A stretch of 21,925 nucleotides of DNA from SZUA-430 sp964646885 (GTDB lineage Bacteria; Pseudomonadota; Alphaproteobacteria; Micropepsales; Micropepsaceae): assembly GCA_964646885.1 (NCBI GenBank), contig CAZYFM010000051.1, positions 1-21,925 on the forward strand, given 5' to 3'. Position numbers and translations under genes: made by a program. The notes under the pieces are model-generated. The model was given only the letters and a program-made list of their open reading frames with translations. It had not been told where the DNA came from and ran no database searches. Each line of letters opens with the position of its first letter. The stretch's first letter is position 1. Shown here one piece after another: positions 1 through 9,663 of this stretch.

Positions 1-342
1 GGCAATCGCGACAGCGCTCTTCAGGCGCATCAGCTCGGCCAGCATCTCCGCGCGCTTGACGATCGGCGTGTGGCGCGCGCGGGCTGCTGCGAGTTCCGGA
101 TTGTCGGCCTTCACCGCGGACGAATAGACAACGACCGCCGCGTCACCGAGATGCTCGCGCGCGTGGCCGATCGCGATCTTGATCCCGAGCTCGCGCAGCC
201 GCTTCACGTTCGCGCTCTCCGACGCATCGGATCCCTGGATCTTGTAGCCGAGATTGTGCATGACCTCGGCGATGCCGCTCATGCCGATGCCGCCAATGCC
301 GATGAAGTGGAGAGGACCAATCTGGAGGGGAAGGCGGCTCAT
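1..342 (-). CDS. murC: UDP-N-acetylmuramate--L-alanine ligase MurC (N-terminal part, cut by window edge)
   Basis: MurC adds L-alanine to UDP-MurNAc in the cytoplasm, the first amino-acid step of the peptidoglycan stem. Only the first 114 residues lie in the window. The frame is open to the left edge. The N-terminus has the Rossmann-like UDP-binding loop FIGIGGIGMSGIAE (about residues 13-26), then GSDAS and VVYSSAV, all typical of MurC. The visible part ends just before the expected GTHGKT ATP-binding loop. The ATG at 342-340 follows murG after 31 bases, with a modest GGAG about 12 bases upstream. It is the last dcw gene visible here. The identification is firm; the C-terminal ligase domains cannot be judged. 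Confidence 0.95.
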   Translation of the reverse strand, partial: MSRLPLQIGPLHFIGIGGIGMSGIAEVMHNLGYKIQGSDASESANVKRLRELGIKIAIGHAREHLGDAAVVVYSSAVKADNPELAAARARHTPIVKRAEMLAELMRLKSAVAIA

Positions 343-373
343 GTAGGAAGATGACTCCGGCAGCAGGAAACGT

Positions 374-1477
374 TCAGGCCCGCGCGCTCAGTCCACCGAC
401 ATCCTCGACAAGATCTGCCAGTCGCTTGGCCGCGTCGCCACGGCCTAGGCTTAGCGCTTTCGCGGCTGCTGTCTCAAGCAAAACCGGGTTTTCCATCAAC
501 TCTGTGACTTTTGCCGCAAGGATTTGCGGGGTCAGGCTTTTCTCGGCAAACGTCCAGGCCCCGCCCTCTGCTTCAACCTGACGCGCATTCGCCGTCTGAT
601 GGTCATCCATGGCAAACGGGTACGGGATCAGGATCGCGGGCCGGCCCGAAATGCACTCCTCCGTCACGGTGGACGCCCCGGCCCGGCTGATGATCAGGTG
701 CGCCCGGGCCATGAGCTCGCCCATGTTGCCGAAGAAAGGTGACAGGGTGGGCTCGAGGCCGATGCCGGCATAGCGCGACCGGGCCGCCTCCATGTCCTCG
801 GGACGGCACTGCTGGACGATCTTCAGGCGCTGGCGCAGCGCGGGCGGCAGTAGGCCGATGGCCTCCGGCACCAGCGTCGCAAAGACCCGGGCCCCCTGGC
901 TGCCACCGAACACCAGAAGCTCGAAAGGCCCGCCCGCAACGGGCCGGCTATAGGGCCTGGCATCGTTCAGCACGGCCGGGCGAACAGGATTGCCCGTCAT
1001 CACCACGCGGTCGAGGATGATTTCGTCAATGTGGGAGAGCTTCGGAAAGGTCGACGCAATGCGCGTCACGTTGGGCGAGAGCCACCGGTTCACGCGCCCC
1101 AGCACGGCGTTCTGCTCATGGATGACGCTGGGAAGCCCCCGCCGCGCCGCAGCAAACATCGTCGGCAGCGCCGGATAGCCACCAAAGCCGACAACCACGC
1201 AGGGCTTCAGGCGGCCCAGCGCGAAATAGGCACTGATCGCGCCGCGCGCGAGCCTCAGGAACGCAAAGCCCTTTCCCACCAGCCCGCGCCCCGCAAACGT
1301 CGCAGAAGGCACGGTGACGATTTCGGCCTGCGGAAACGCGCGCGCATAGTTCTGGCCGCGGTCATCGGTCATGAGGACAACGCGCCGGCCACGCGTCGCC
1401 AGCTCTTCGGCCAGCGACTGCGCCGGGAAAATATGCCCACCCGTCCCGCCCGCAGCGATGACGACAGGTTTGGACAT
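374..1477 (-). CDS. murG: UDP-GlcNAc:undecaprenyl-PP-MurNAc-pentapeptide GlcNAc transferase MurG
   Basis: MurG is the membrane-associated GT28 glycosyltransferase that converts lipid I to lipid II on the cytoplasmic face. The 367-aa length is normal for the family. The N-terminal glycine loop GGTGGH (residues 10-15) binds the lipid carrier. The second loop, VFGGSQGAR, opens the C-terminal UDP-GlcNAc domain, and ISRAGASTVTE (about residue 265) is the nucleotide-binding signature. The ATG at 1477 shares one base with the ftsW stop (TGATG), which implies translational coupling. Nothing is unusual in the sequence. Family knowledge supplies the reaction; the loops and gene order are read directly. 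Confidence 0.97.
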   Translation of the reverse strand: MSKPVVIAAGGTGGHIFPAQSLAEELATRGRRVVLMTDDRGQNYARAFPQAEIVTVPSATFAGRGLVGKGFAFLRLARGAISAYFALGRLKPCVVVGFGGYPALPTMFAAARRGLPSVIHEQNAVLGRVNRWLSPNVTRIASTFPKLSHIDEIILDRVVMTGNPVRPAVLNDARPYSRPVAGGPFELLVFGGSQGARVFATLVPEAIGLLPPALRQRLKIVQQCRPEDMEAARSRYAGIGLEPTLSPFFGNMGELMARAHLIISRAGASTVTEECISGRPAILIPYPFAMDDHQTANARQVEAEGGAWTFAEKSLTPQILAAKVTELMENPVLLETAAAKALSLGRGDAAKRLADLVEDVGGLSARA

Positions 1478-2601
1478 CAGTACCTCCGGTAGCCGGGAAA
1501 TCTCTCGCGTGTCAGTGCCAGCAGCATACCGACAGTCACGGCCAGCGCCAACATGGAAGAGCCGCCATAGGACACGAACGGCAGCGTCATGCCCTTGGCG
1601 GGCATGAGGCTGAGGCTGACGGCAATGTTGATCAGCGCCTGGAACCCGAAAAGGAGCGCAAGTCCGGAAGCCGCCAGCTGGATGAAGTGGTCGGTTTCAT
1701 CGAGGGCGCGCTGCAGCGCCCGCCAGACGATCACGCCAAAGAGCAGGATCAGCACGGTACACGCCGCCAGCCCGAACTCCTCGCCGGCAACGGCAAAGAT
1801 GAAGTCGGCATGGGCGTCCGGGAGCGAGAACTTCATTGACCCCTCGCCCGGCCCGACGCCCGTGATGCCGCCATTGATGAAGGCGTTCATTGCGGTGTTC
1901 ACCTGGAACGTGTCACCTGCTTCAGGCGCGATGAACCGGTCAATGCGGCTCGCCACGTGCGGCACCAGGAAATAGGCCCCGACGCCACCGGCAAGTCCCA
2001 CCCCGCCAAACGCCGCCATCCAGTACCAGCGCAGCCCGGCCAGGAACAGGAGGCCCGCAAAAGCCATCGTCAGCAACAGTGTCTGGCCGAAGTCCGGCTG
2101 CACGACGAGCAGGCCGATGACGGCCAACACGAGGCCACACGCCAGCGCCATGCCGGGAAAACCTTGAGTCTTGTTGCTTTCGGCCAGGGCGGCGGCCGCC
2201 AGCACGATCACCGCCGGCTTTGCAAACTCGGAGGGCTGGATCGAGAACGGACCGAAGACGATCCATCGATGCGCCCCCTTGATCTCCGGGGCGAAGAATA
2301 TCGCGGCGATCATGAGGAGGACGGATGCGCCGTAAAGACCGAGCGCCAGCCGCCGCACCTCGCGCGGCCCGCAGAGCGAGACGATGAAGATCATCACCAG
2401 CGCCGGCGCGACGAAGCTGAGCTGCCGGTAGACGAAGTAGAAGGGTTCAAGGCCGATGCGTCCCGCAACCGCCGGACTCGCGGCCAGCGACAGCAGCACG
2501 CCCGAGACGATCAGCGCCACGATTGCAGCCAGTGACCAGCGGTCGACGGTCCACCACCAGTTCGCAAGCAGGCTTCGGTCGGTGCGCGAGAGCAGGGCCA
2601 T
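1477..2601 (-). CDS. ftsW: Septal peptidoglycan polymerase FtsW (SEDS family)
   Basis: FtsW is the SEDS glycosyltransferase that polymerises lipid II at the septum together with its transpeptidase partner FtsI. The 374-aa protein has about ten hydrophobic segments. Family signatures include GAHRWIVFGPFSIQPSEFAK in the middle and PDAHADFIFAVAGEEFG in the large periplasmic loop. The Asp of the DFIF element corresponds to the residue required for polymerase activity in SEDS proteins. The C-terminal VSYGGSSM is typical of FtsW/RodA. The ATG at 2601 overlaps the murD TAA by one base (TAATG). RodA is the main alternative, but the dcw position between murD and murG argues for FtsW. Confidence 0.96.
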   Translation of the reverse strand: MALLSRTDRSLLANWWWTVDRWSLAAIVALIVSGVLLSLAASPAVAGRIGLEPFYFVYRQLSFVAPALVMIFIVSLCGPREVRRLALGLYGASVLLMIAAIFFAPEIKGAHRWIVFGPFSIQPSEFAKPAVIVLAAAALAESNKTQGFPGMALACGLVLAVIGLLVVQPDFGQTLLLTMAFAGLLFLAGLRWYWMAAFGGVGLAGGVGAYFLVPHVASRIDRFIAPEAGDTFQVNTAMNAFINGGITGVGPGEGSMKFSLPDAHADFIFAVAGEEFGLAACTVLILLFGVIVWRALQRALDETDHFIQLAASGLALLFGFQALINIAVSLSLMPAKGMTLPFVSYGGSSMLALAVTVGMLLALTRERFPGYRRY

Positions 2602-4013
2602 TATGAGCTTCCTTCCTGTCCTGCTTCTTCCGCGATCATCTTAAAGATTCGTTTAAACTCGTTTCCGCGGTGCTCGAAGTCGCGGAATTGGTCGAACGAC
2701 GCGCAGGCCGGCGAGAGCAGGACAATGCCTCCGCCCTCCGCGCGCGCAGCCGCGAAGGCCTGGCGCATCGCTGATTCGAGCGTTCCCGACCGCGTGAATG
2801 CCACTGCCCCACCCAGCGTCGCCGCGAAAGGCTCCATTGCGTCGCCGATCAGGTAGGCATGCCGGATCCGCGGCCAGAATGGCGCGAGGCTCTCGATGCC
2901 GCCATCCTTGGCCTTTCCCCCGGCGATCCAGTGGATGTGGTCAAAGCAGGCAAGCGCGCGCGCCGCAGCGTCGGCATTGGTTGCCTTTGAGTCATTGACG
3001 AACCGCACGCCCCTGCAGGTGCCTGCCGTCTCGATCCGGTGTTCAAGACCGGGAAACGACGGCATGGCCCGCGCGATCTCCGAGGGATCCTTCACCAGTG
3101 GCTTGATGGCGGCGTAGGCAATGGCGAGGTTCTGCCAGTTGTGCGCGCCGGGCAGATGACTGAGCGCCTTGAGGTCCATGACCTCGCGCGTGGTGGCGCC
3201 CGTTGCGTCATAGAGCACGCCGTCGACGACGAAGATCCCCCGCCCCAGCACCTTGCCCACCGACACCGGACACACGCCGACATCGCCACGCGAGGAAACC
3301 TGCGTGCAGATCTGAGCCGAGTGGCTGTCATCGACGCCCACCACCGCATGATCGCCGCGCGCCTGACGCGAGAAGATGGCCGACTTCACCTTCGCATAGT
3401 TCTCCATCGTGCCGTGGCGGTCGAGATGGTCGGGCGTGATGTTGATGAGCACGGCCACGTCCGGATGAAGCGAAGGCGTCAGGTCGATCTGGAAAGACGA
3501 CAGCTCAAGCACATAGGCGCGCCGCGGCGACGGCGGCGCCAGGTCAAGCACCGGCTTGCCGATGTTCCCGCCCACCTCGGCGTCAAAGCCGAGCCGCTGC
3601 AACAGGTGCCCGGCAAGCGCCGTCGTCGTCGACTTGCCGTTCGTGCCGGTGATGCAGACGATTCGGCAGCCGGAAGCGCCGCCTTCGGGTCGCACCGCGC
3701 GGAAGAAGAGCTCGACGTCACCGATGATCTCGGTCCGCGCATCCCGCGCCTTGAGAACATAAGGATGCGGCGCCGGATGGGTGAGCGGCACGCCGGGCGA
3801 CAGCACCAGGGCCGCAACGTCACGCCAGTCAATGCCATCAAGCGACTGGATCCTCACGCCGGCCTGTGCCGCAGCCTTGCGCGCCGGCTCGCGGTCATCC
3901 CAGCCCAGCACCGTAGCCCCGCCCGCCGCGAGCGCCAGCGCCGACGACACGCCTGAACGCGCGAGTCCGAACACAGCAACGGTCTTGCCGCGGTAGCAGT
4001 CAACCCCGATCAC
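2601..4013 (-). CDS. murD: UDP-N-acetylmuramoyl-L-alanine--D-glutamate ligase MurD
   Basis: MurD adds D-glutamate to UDP-MurNAc-L-Ala using ATP. The 470-aa length is normal. The N-terminus carries the UDP-substrate Rossmann loop VFGLARSGVS. The ATP loop is GTNGKST at residues 123-129, followed by the Mur ligase central domain with LELSSFQID and NITPDHLDRHG. The C-terminal domain contains VRFVNDSKATN and HWIAGGKAKDGG, hallmarks of MurD. The start is GTG at 4013, four bases after the mraY stop. An AGGTGA Shine-Dalgarno sequence about five bases upstream, inside the mraY end, supports it. The gene looks intact. Confidence 0.96.
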   Translation of the reverse strand: MIGVDCYRGKTVAVFGLARSGVSSALALAAGGATVLGWDDREPARKAAAQAGVRIQSLDGIDWRDVAALVLSPGVPLTHPAPHPYVLKARDARTEIIGDVELFFRAVRPEGGASGCRIVCITGTNGKSTTTALAGHLLQRLGFDAEVGGNIGKPVLDLAPPSPRRAYVLELSSFQIDLTPSLHPDVAVLINITPDHLDRHGTMENYAKVKSAIFSRQARGDHAVVGVDDSHSAQICTQVSSRGDVGVCPVSVGKVLGRGIFVVDGVLYDATGATTREVMDLKALSHLPGAHNWQNLAIAYAAIKPLVKDPSEIARAMPSFPGLEHRIETAGTCRGVRFVNDSKATNADAAARALACFDHIHWIAGGKAKDGGIESLAPFWPRIRHAYLIGDAMEPFAATLGGAVAFTRSGTLESAMRQAFAAARAEGGGIVLLSPACASFDQFRDFEHRGNEFKRIFKMIAEEAGQEGSS

Positions 4014-4017
4014 GGTG

Positions 4018-5121
4018 TCACCTGATCTTCAGCGTGGACAGGCCAATCAGCGCAAGAATGACGGCAATGATCCAGAACCGGATCACGATCGTGGGCTCAC
4101 GCCACCCTAGCTGCTCGAAGTGATGGTGGATGGGCGCCATCTTGAAGACACGCTTGCCCGTGAGCTTGAACGACACGACCTGGATCATGACCGACATGGC
4201 CTCCAGCACGAAGAGGCCGCCGATGATTCCGAGCACGATCTCGTGCTTGATGGCCACCGCCATCGAGCCCAGCATGCCGCCAAGCGCCAGCGAGCCCGTG
4301 TCGCCCATGAACACCATCGCCGGCGGCGCGTTGTACCACAGGAACCCGAGGCCCGCGCCGACAAGCGCACCGCAAAGCACCGCAAGCTCGCCCGTGCCCG
4401 GCACGAAGTGGATCTGGAGGTAGGTCGTGTAGTCGGCGCGTCCCACGATGTAGCAGATGAGCGCGAAGCTCGCCGCTGCGATCATGACGGGCATGATGGC
4501 AAGGCCATCGAGCCCGTCCGTCAGGTTGACGGCATTCGAGGCACCGACAATCACGAGCAGGCCAAAGACGATGAAGAACGGCCCCAGCGGTATCAGGATG
4601 TCCTTGAGGAAAGGAACGGCGACCGTGCCCGACAGCGGTTCGGGTCCCGGCGCCAGCTTGTGAAGTTCCATCACGGCGATCGTCGCCGCGATCGAAACGA
4701 TGGATTGCCAGACGATCTTGATGCGGCCCGACACGCCGGCCGGCGAACGCTTCGACACTTTCAGGTAGTCATCCCACCACCCGAGCAGGCCAAAGCTGAG
4801 AGTGACGCCAAGCACGATCCACACATAGGGGTTGGTCAGGTCAGCCCAGAGCAGCGTCGAGACAGACAGCGCGATGAGGATCATCAGGCCGCCCATCGTG
4901 GGCGTTCCCTTCTTCTCCAGCAGGTGACGCTGCGGGCCGTCCTCTCGGATCGGCTGCCCCTTGCCCTGCTTGACCTTGAGCCAGCGGATCAGCGAGGGAC
5001 CGATCAGGAACGCGATCACGAGCGCCGTCATGATGGCGCCGCCGGTTCTGAACGTCAGGTACCTGAAGATATTGAAGACCTGGAAGGTGTCGGAAAGCGG
5101 CACCAGCAGATGATAGAGCAT
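4018..5121 (-). CDS. mraY: Phospho-N-acetylmuramoyl-pentapeptide transferase MraY
   Basis: MraY is the polytopic membrane enzyme that transfers phospho-MurNAc-pentapeptide to undecaprenyl phosphate, giving lipid I. From the chosen start it is 367 aa. It shows the family signatures KKGTPTMGG, the metal-site aspartates of WWDDYLK (about D117-D118), NLTDGLDGLA and the cytoplasmic MAPIHHHFE. I chose the ATG at 5121 (MLYHLLVPLSD, the usual MraY N-terminus) over one ten codons upstream, because the upstream one lies inside murF and this one has GGGGA directly before it. It follows the murF stop by 10 bases. It looks complete. Confidence 0.96.
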   Translation of the reverse strand: MLYHLLVPLSDTFQVFNIFRYLTFRTGGAIMTALVIAFLIGPSLIRWLKVKQGKGQPIREDGPQRHLLEKKGTPTMGGLMILIALSVSTLLWADLTNPYVWIVLGVTLSFGLLGWWDDYLKVSKRSPAGVSGRIKIVWQSIVSIAATIAVMELHKLAPGPEPLSGTVAVPFLKDILIPLGPFFIVFGLLVIVGASNAVNLTDGLDGLAIMPVMIAAASFALICYIVGRADYTTYLQIHFVPGTGELAVLCGALVGAGLGFLWYNAPPAMVFMGDTGSLALGGMLGSMAVAIKHEIVLGIIGGLFVLEAMSVMIQVVSFKLTGKRVFKMAPIHHHFEQLGWREPTIVIRFWIIAVILALIGLSTLKIR

Positions 5122-5131
5122 TTGTCCCCGC

Positions 5132-6532
5132 TCAGGACCGGGAGGAAGCACTCAACGCCCGGAGGGCGTCGACCACGACACGCATCCTCGATCCGTATGA
5201 ACCCTTGATCATGATGATGTCGCCGGGGCGGACTGCCCTGGCAACCTGTTCGGCGATTTCATTCGAATTGCCTGCATAGCCTCCGCGCCGGCTTTCAGCA
5301 ACGTTTTCCCACAAATGCCGCATCATCGGGCCGCTGGCAAAAACGAGATCCGTGCCGTGCTGGCTGATCGCGCTGGCAATTCCTGCGTGCAGGTCGGGGC
5401 TGGTGGGGCCCAGCTCCAGCATGTCGCCAAGCACCGCGATCCGCCGCCCGCCCGCGCCAGGCGTGGCGCGCCCCAGGGTCGCAATCGCTGTCGCCATCGA
5501 CAGGGGGTTGGCATTGTAGCTTTCATCGATCAGGTCGAACGATCCCCCTGCAACCTTGAGGCGTTCCCGCGCGCCGCGTCCAGAAAGGGCGCTCAGCGTC
5601 GACATGTCCTGCGCCGCCTGCCCCATTGATCCGCCAAGCCCGCCAATGACGGCGAGCACGCCGAGACTGTTCATGACCCAGTGATCGCCCGGCGCGCCGA
5701 TCCGGTACTTCACCACCTGCCCAAAGAGATCGGCAGTAACCTCGGAATGCTCCTCGCCCAATGACTGGTCGACGAGGCGGATATCCGCGCTGGCCGCCCT
5801 GCCGTAGGTCACGATGCTGGCCGGGTTCGACTTGCGGGCATGCGCAACCAGCCTCTCTGTCCACTCCAGATCGGCGTTGATGACCGCCATGCCGTCGGGT
5901 TCGAGCCCGGAGAAGATCTCGCCCTTCGCATCGGCAATGCCGGCCACCGAGTCGAAGTGTTCGAGATGCACGGCAGCGACCATCGTGACGATCGCCACAT
6001 GCGGGCGAACATGGGCGACCAGCGGCGTGATCTCGCCGGCATGATTCATGCCGATCTCGAAAATGCCGTACTGCGAACTGACGGGCATGCGCGCCAGCGA
6101 CAGCGGAACGCCCCAGAGATTGTTGTACGAAGCCGCCGAGGCATGCGTCGGCGCCTGAAGCGAAAGCAGGTGCCGCAAGGCCTCCTTCGTGCTGGTCTTG
6201 CCGACACTGCCTGTAACCGCGGCGATCCGCGCCGAGACCTGCTGGCGACGGGCGCGGCCCAGCATCTCAAGGCCCTTCAGCGTATCCTGCACCCGAACGA
6301 GGCGGTCAGGCGCAACACCAGGCACATCCTGCGAGACCAGCGCTGCTGCAGCACCCTTGGCTATGGCATCGGCTACAAAGGCGTGTCCGTCGCGAGCATC
6401 CTTCAACGCCACGAACAGGTCACCCGGCTGGATCGTTCGTGTATCGATGGACACGCCGCCCACGGCCCGGTCTGCAGCCGCGGTCGTGCCGCAGGCCTTC
6501 GCGATTTCCTTGAGAGTCCACAATGCTTCCAT
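5132..6532 (-). CDS. murF: UDP-N-acetylmuramoyl-tripeptide--D-alanyl-D-alanine ligase MurF
   Basis: MurF attaches D-Ala-D-Ala to the UDP-MurNAc-tripeptide, completing the pentapeptide. From the chosen start it has 466 aa. GGVSIDTRTIQPGDLFVAL is the N-terminal substrate domain. GSVGKTSTKE (from residue 108) is the ATP loop, with Val in place of the Asn seen in many homologues. NNLWGVPLSLA, EIGMNHAGEI and DESYNANP follow as expected. The ATG at 6532 begins one base after the murE stop (TGACATG), with AGGGAAG upstream. An in-frame start eight codons earlier lies within murE and is less likely. Confidence 0.95.
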   Translation of the reverse strand: MEALWTLKEIAKACGTTAAADRAVGGVSIDTRTIQPGDLFVALKDARDGHAFVADAIAKGAAAALVSQDVPGVAPDRLVRVQDTLKGLEMLGRARRQQVSARIAAVTGSVGKTSTKEALRHLLSLQAPTHASAASYNNLWGVPLSLARMPVSSQYGIFEIGMNHAGEITPLVAHVRPHVAIVTMVAAVHLEHFDSVAGIADAKGEIFSGLEPDGMAVINADLEWTERLVAHARKSNPASIVTYGRAASADIRLVDQSLGEEHSEVTADLFGQVVKYRIGAPGDHWVMNSLGVLAVIGGLGGSMGQAAQDMSTLSALSGRGARERLKVAGGSFDLIDESYNANPLSMATAIATLGRATPGAGGRRIAVLGDMLELGPTSPDLHAGIASAISQHGTDLVFASGPMMRHLWENVAESRRGGYAGNSNEIAEQVARAVRPGDIIMIKGSYGSRMRVVVDALRALSASSRS

Positions 6533-6533
6533 G

Positions 6534-7979
6534 TCAAGGCTTCCCTGTTCGCGCAATCACGGCGCGCACTTCATCGGCATCGTTGAACGGCAACACTTCG
6601 CGCCCGACAATCTGTCCCGACTCATGCCCCTTGCCGGCGACGACGACGACGTCACCCGCGCGGGCGCTGGTAATGGCAACATCGATGGCCCTGGCGCGAT
6701 CGGCAATTTCGGTGGCACCAACGGCACCCTTCAGGACGGCCGCACGGATGAGAGATGCATCCTCCGTACGCGGATTATCGTCCGTGACGATCACGCGGTC
6801 GGCCAGTTCCCGGGCGGCCTGCCCCATCAGCGGACGCTTGCCGGCATCGCGGTCGCCGCCACATCCGAAGACAACCCACAACTGTCCCGATGTATGCGGA
6901 CGCAGCGCCTTCAGCACGGTCTCGAGCGCATCCGGCGTATGCGCGTAGTCGACATAGACAGGCACCCCGATGGCAGTGGATCCGATCTTCTCGAGACGCC
7001 CCGCGGCACCCGTGAGGCGCTCAAGAGCAGCAAACACTCGCGCACCATCGGCACCCCCGGAAAGGACAAGCCCGGCCGCCACCAGCGCATTCGACGCCTG
7101 GAAGGCGCCGGCGAGCGGAAGCATGAACGTGTGCCGCGCGCCGGACCAGGACACCGTCACTTCCTGCCCGTCACCGACGGCACGCCGCGAGACCATGCGC
7201 AGCTCATCGCCATCAGCGCCGACACGCAGCAACCTCTGGCCTCGCGCGCGGGCTGCCTGCACGAAATGCCCGGCCTCCGGACTGTCGGCATTCACGACAG
7301 CAACGCCATCGGCAGGAAGCACTTCGGAAAAGAGGCGCAGCTTCGCCTCGCGGTAGGCTTCGAATGTCTCGTGATAGTCGAGATGGTCACGCGTCAGGTT
7401 CGTGAACCCTGCCGCCTTGAGGCGCACGCCATCGACACGGTATTGCGCCAGCCCATGGCTGGACGCTTCAAACGCCGCATGTGTTACCCCTTCGCCCGCA
7501 AGTTCATCAAGCAGGCGATGGATCTCCACGGGATCCGGCGTCGTATGGCTGAGCGGGCGAATGCCCGATGGGGACACCACGCCGACGGTACCAAAGCTGG
7601 CAGACTTCAATCCGAGGCTTGCCCAGATCTGGCGCGTGAATGACGCGACGGACGTCTTGCCATTCGTCCCTGTCACCGCAACGATGCTGGCAGGCTGGCG
7701 CGCATGGAACCGCGCGGCCATGAGCGCCAGGATCCGCCGCGGGTTGTCATCGACAATGCACGGGACGCTGTCGGCAGCAGCCCTTGCAGTCGCAGGACCC
7801 AGGATCGCGACGGCTCCCTTGGCAACAGCATCTCGGACAAAGGCCGCGCCATCAGCCTTCACGCCAGGAAGTGCCGCAAACAGATAGCCCGGCTTCACGG
7901 CACGACTGTCCGCGGTCAGCCCAATGATGTCGGGATCGCTCCCCTGCGGAGCAACGCCGGCGAGAACGCTCAGGCGCAT
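6534..7979 (-). CDS. murE: UDP-N-acetylmuramoyl-L-alanyl-D-glutamate--2,6-diaminopimelate ligase MurE
   Basis: MurE adds the third stem residue to UDP-MurNAc-L-Ala-D-Glu. The 481-aa protein has the ATP loop GTNGKTS (residues 104-110), TTPDPVEIHRLL, EASSHGLAQ, NLTRDHLDYH and VYVDYAHTPDALE. The C-terminal DNPR at residues 401-404 is the motif that selects meso-diaminopimelate rather than lysine, so the cell wall should be meso-DAP type, as expected for a Gram-negative. The ATG at 7979 lies four bases after the ftsI stop. It appears intact. Confidence 0.96.
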   Translation of the reverse strand: MRLSVLAGVAPQGSDPDIIGLTADSRAVKPGYLFAALPGVKADGAAFVRDAVAKGAVAILGPATARAAADSVPCIVDDNPRRILALMAARFHARQPASIVAVTGTNGKTSVASFTRQIWASLGLKSASFGTVGVVSPSGIRPLSHTTPDPVEIHRLLDELAGEGVTHAAFEASSHGLAQYRVDGVRLKAAGFTNLTRDHLDYHETFEAYREAKLRLFSEVLPADGVAVVNADSPEAGHFVQAARARGQRLLRVGADGDELRMVSRRAVGDGQEVTVSWSGARHTFMLPLAGAFQASNALVAAGLVLSGGADGARVFAALERLTGAAGRLEKIGSTAIGVPVYVDYAHTPDALETVLKALRPHTSGQLWVVFGCGGDRDAGKRPLMGQAARELADRVIVTDDNPRTEDASLIRAAVLKGAVGATEIADRARAIDVAITSARAGDVVVVAGKGHESGQIVGREVLPFNDADEVRAVIARTGKP

Positions 7980-7983
7980 GTTT

Positions 7984-9663
7984 TCAGCGAAGTTCCTCGT
8001 AGGATGCCAACGTCGTGGGCGCGCCCTTTGAAGGTTCGATGGGGGCGACCGGCACGTTCAGCATCGGTGCAATGCGGGCAATGACATTGCCCGCTGTCGG
8101 CGCGGCAGTCCAGCCTGCCGACGCAAAACCGTGAGTTGCCTCACTCGGCTGCGGCTCATCAAGAACGACCAGTACGACGTAAAGGGGCGATTTTGCGGGA
8201 AAAACACCCACAAACGAGGTCACGAGCCGCTTCTCGTCGTAGCCCCTTGGCACCGGCTTCTCGGCCGTTCCCGTCTTTCCGCCAACAGGATAGCCAGGAA
8301 CATCCGCCTTGCCACCGGTTCCCTGCGTCACGACCATCCGCATCAGCTCGCGCATCCGCGAGCTTGTCTCTTCCGACACCACGCGCGTGTAGGGAACGAC
8401 ATCGCGCCCCTCGCGCTTCAGCAGCGTCGGCTTGAAGTACTTGCCGCCATTGACGACGGAGGCAGCCGCAGCCGCGACATGAAGCGGAGAGACAGCAATC
8501 CCGTGGCCATAGGACGTAGTCATGACTTCAAGCTCGCCCCAGCGCTTCGGCAGGATGGGAGCGCCAAGCTCCTTGATCTCGAACGAAACCGGACGCAGCA
8601 GCCCGAACTTGGAGAAATAGGCATGCTGCACGCCCGCACCGGCTTCCGTGGCAATCTTTGCCGCGCCGATGTTCGACGAGAACATCAGGACTTCGGGAAG
8701 CGACAGCATCCGGTTCTCGGGATGGAAGTCAGCGATCGTGTATTGCCCAAAGGAAATGGGCGTGCTCGTGTCGTACTGTGACGCCAGCGTGACCTTGCCG
8801 GAATCGAGCGCCGACGCCGCCGTGAAGATCTTGAACGTCGATCCCATCTCGAACACGCCGAGCGTCGACCGGTTGAACAGCGCATCTTTGGCAGCCGACC
8901 CCGGGTCATTCGGATCGAAGTCCGGTAGCGAGCTCAGCGCAAGGATTTCACCGTTGTTCACGTCCATGACGATGCCGGCGGCAGCCTTGGCGCGGAAGCC
9001 GGCCATGGCCGAGGACAGTTCATCCTCAAGGACATGCTGCACGCGCAGGTCAAGCGAGAGCTCGACCACGCCGCCCTTGTTTCGCCTTTCGATCACGAGG
9101 TCCTCGACCCCGCGCTCGATGCCAGCGAGCCCGTGATTGTCGACGCTCACATAGCCAAGCACGTGCGATGCCGTGCGGCCATTCGGATAGACGCGCCGCG
9201 GCTCCGGCTTGAAGAAGAAGCCGGGAAGTCCCAACTGGCGCACGGCTTCCTGTTGACCCGGACTGATGTTCCGCTTGATCCAGACGAAGGCTTGCCGAGT
9301 CGACAGCTTGCGCGTCACGGATTCAACATTGAGGCCCGGCAGCACCTTGTGAAGCTCGCGGGCCGCCTCTGCGGGATCCCAGATGACCCGCGCATCCGCG
9401 TAAAGCGATGCTCCCTGCAGGTCCGTGGCGAGGATCTCGCCTTTCCGGTCGACGATGTCCGCCCGATAATAAGAAGTGTCGCTCTCGACGCGCGCCGCCT
9501 TGGCTCCCGTTGGCTCGCGCAGCACGGACACCTCGACGAGGCGCCCGAACAGAAGCACGAACAGGACCGTGAACGCCGACATCGCAAATGAAAGCCGCTG
9601 CCGCGTCTTTGCGAGCGCGCCACGTGCATCAGCCTGGCGTTTGAAGTTTTCTTCCAGGCTCAC
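7984..9663 (-). CDS. ftsI: Septal peptidoglycan D,D-transpeptidase FtsI (PBP3)
   Basis: FtsI is the class B penicillin-binding protein that cross-links septal peptidoglycan and works with FtsW and FtsL. It has 559 aa. A single membrane anchor lies at about residues 25-46 after a short basic cytoplasmic tail. The dimerisation domain follows, with YYRADIVDRKGEILAT. The transpeptidase domain has all three catalytic motifs: STFK (nucleophile S275), SSN (329-331) and KTG (463-465). Translation begins at a GTG at 9663 that overlaps the ftsL stop by four bases (GTGA). The gene looks functional and complete. Confidence 0.96.
   Translation of the reverse strand: MSLEENFKRQADARGALAKTRQRLSFAMSAFTVLFVLLFGRLVEVSVLREPTGAKAARVESDTSYYRADIVDRKGEILATDLQGASLYADARVIWDPAEAARELHKVLPGLNVESVTRKLSTRQAFVWIKRNISPGQQEAVRQLGLPGFFFKPEPRRVYPNGRTASHVLGYVSVDNHGLAGIERGVEDLVIERRNKGGVVELSLDLRVQHVLEDELSSAMAGFRAKAAAGIVMDVNNGEILALSSLPDFDPNDPGSAAKDALFNRSTLGVFEMGSTFKIFTAASALDSGKVTLASQYDTSTPISFGQYTIADFHPENRMLSLPEVLMFSSNIGAAKIATEAGAGVQHAYFSKFGLLRPVSFEIKELGAPILPKRWGELEVMTTSYGHGIAVSPLHVAAAAASVVNGGKYFKPTLLKREGRDVVPYTRVVSEETSSRMRELMRMVVTQGTGGKADVPGYPVGGKTGTAEKPVPRGYDEKRLVTSFVGVFPAKSPLYVVLVVLDEPQPSEATHGFASAGWTAAPTAGNVIARIAPMLNVPVAPIEPSKGAPTTLASYEELR

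Noticed and set aside
4120..5208. Long plus-strand frame opposite mraY, rich in His, Arg, Asp and Glu.
   Set aside because: It is an antisense shadow in high-G+C DNA with low-complexity composition. The opposite strand encodes an unambiguous MraY.
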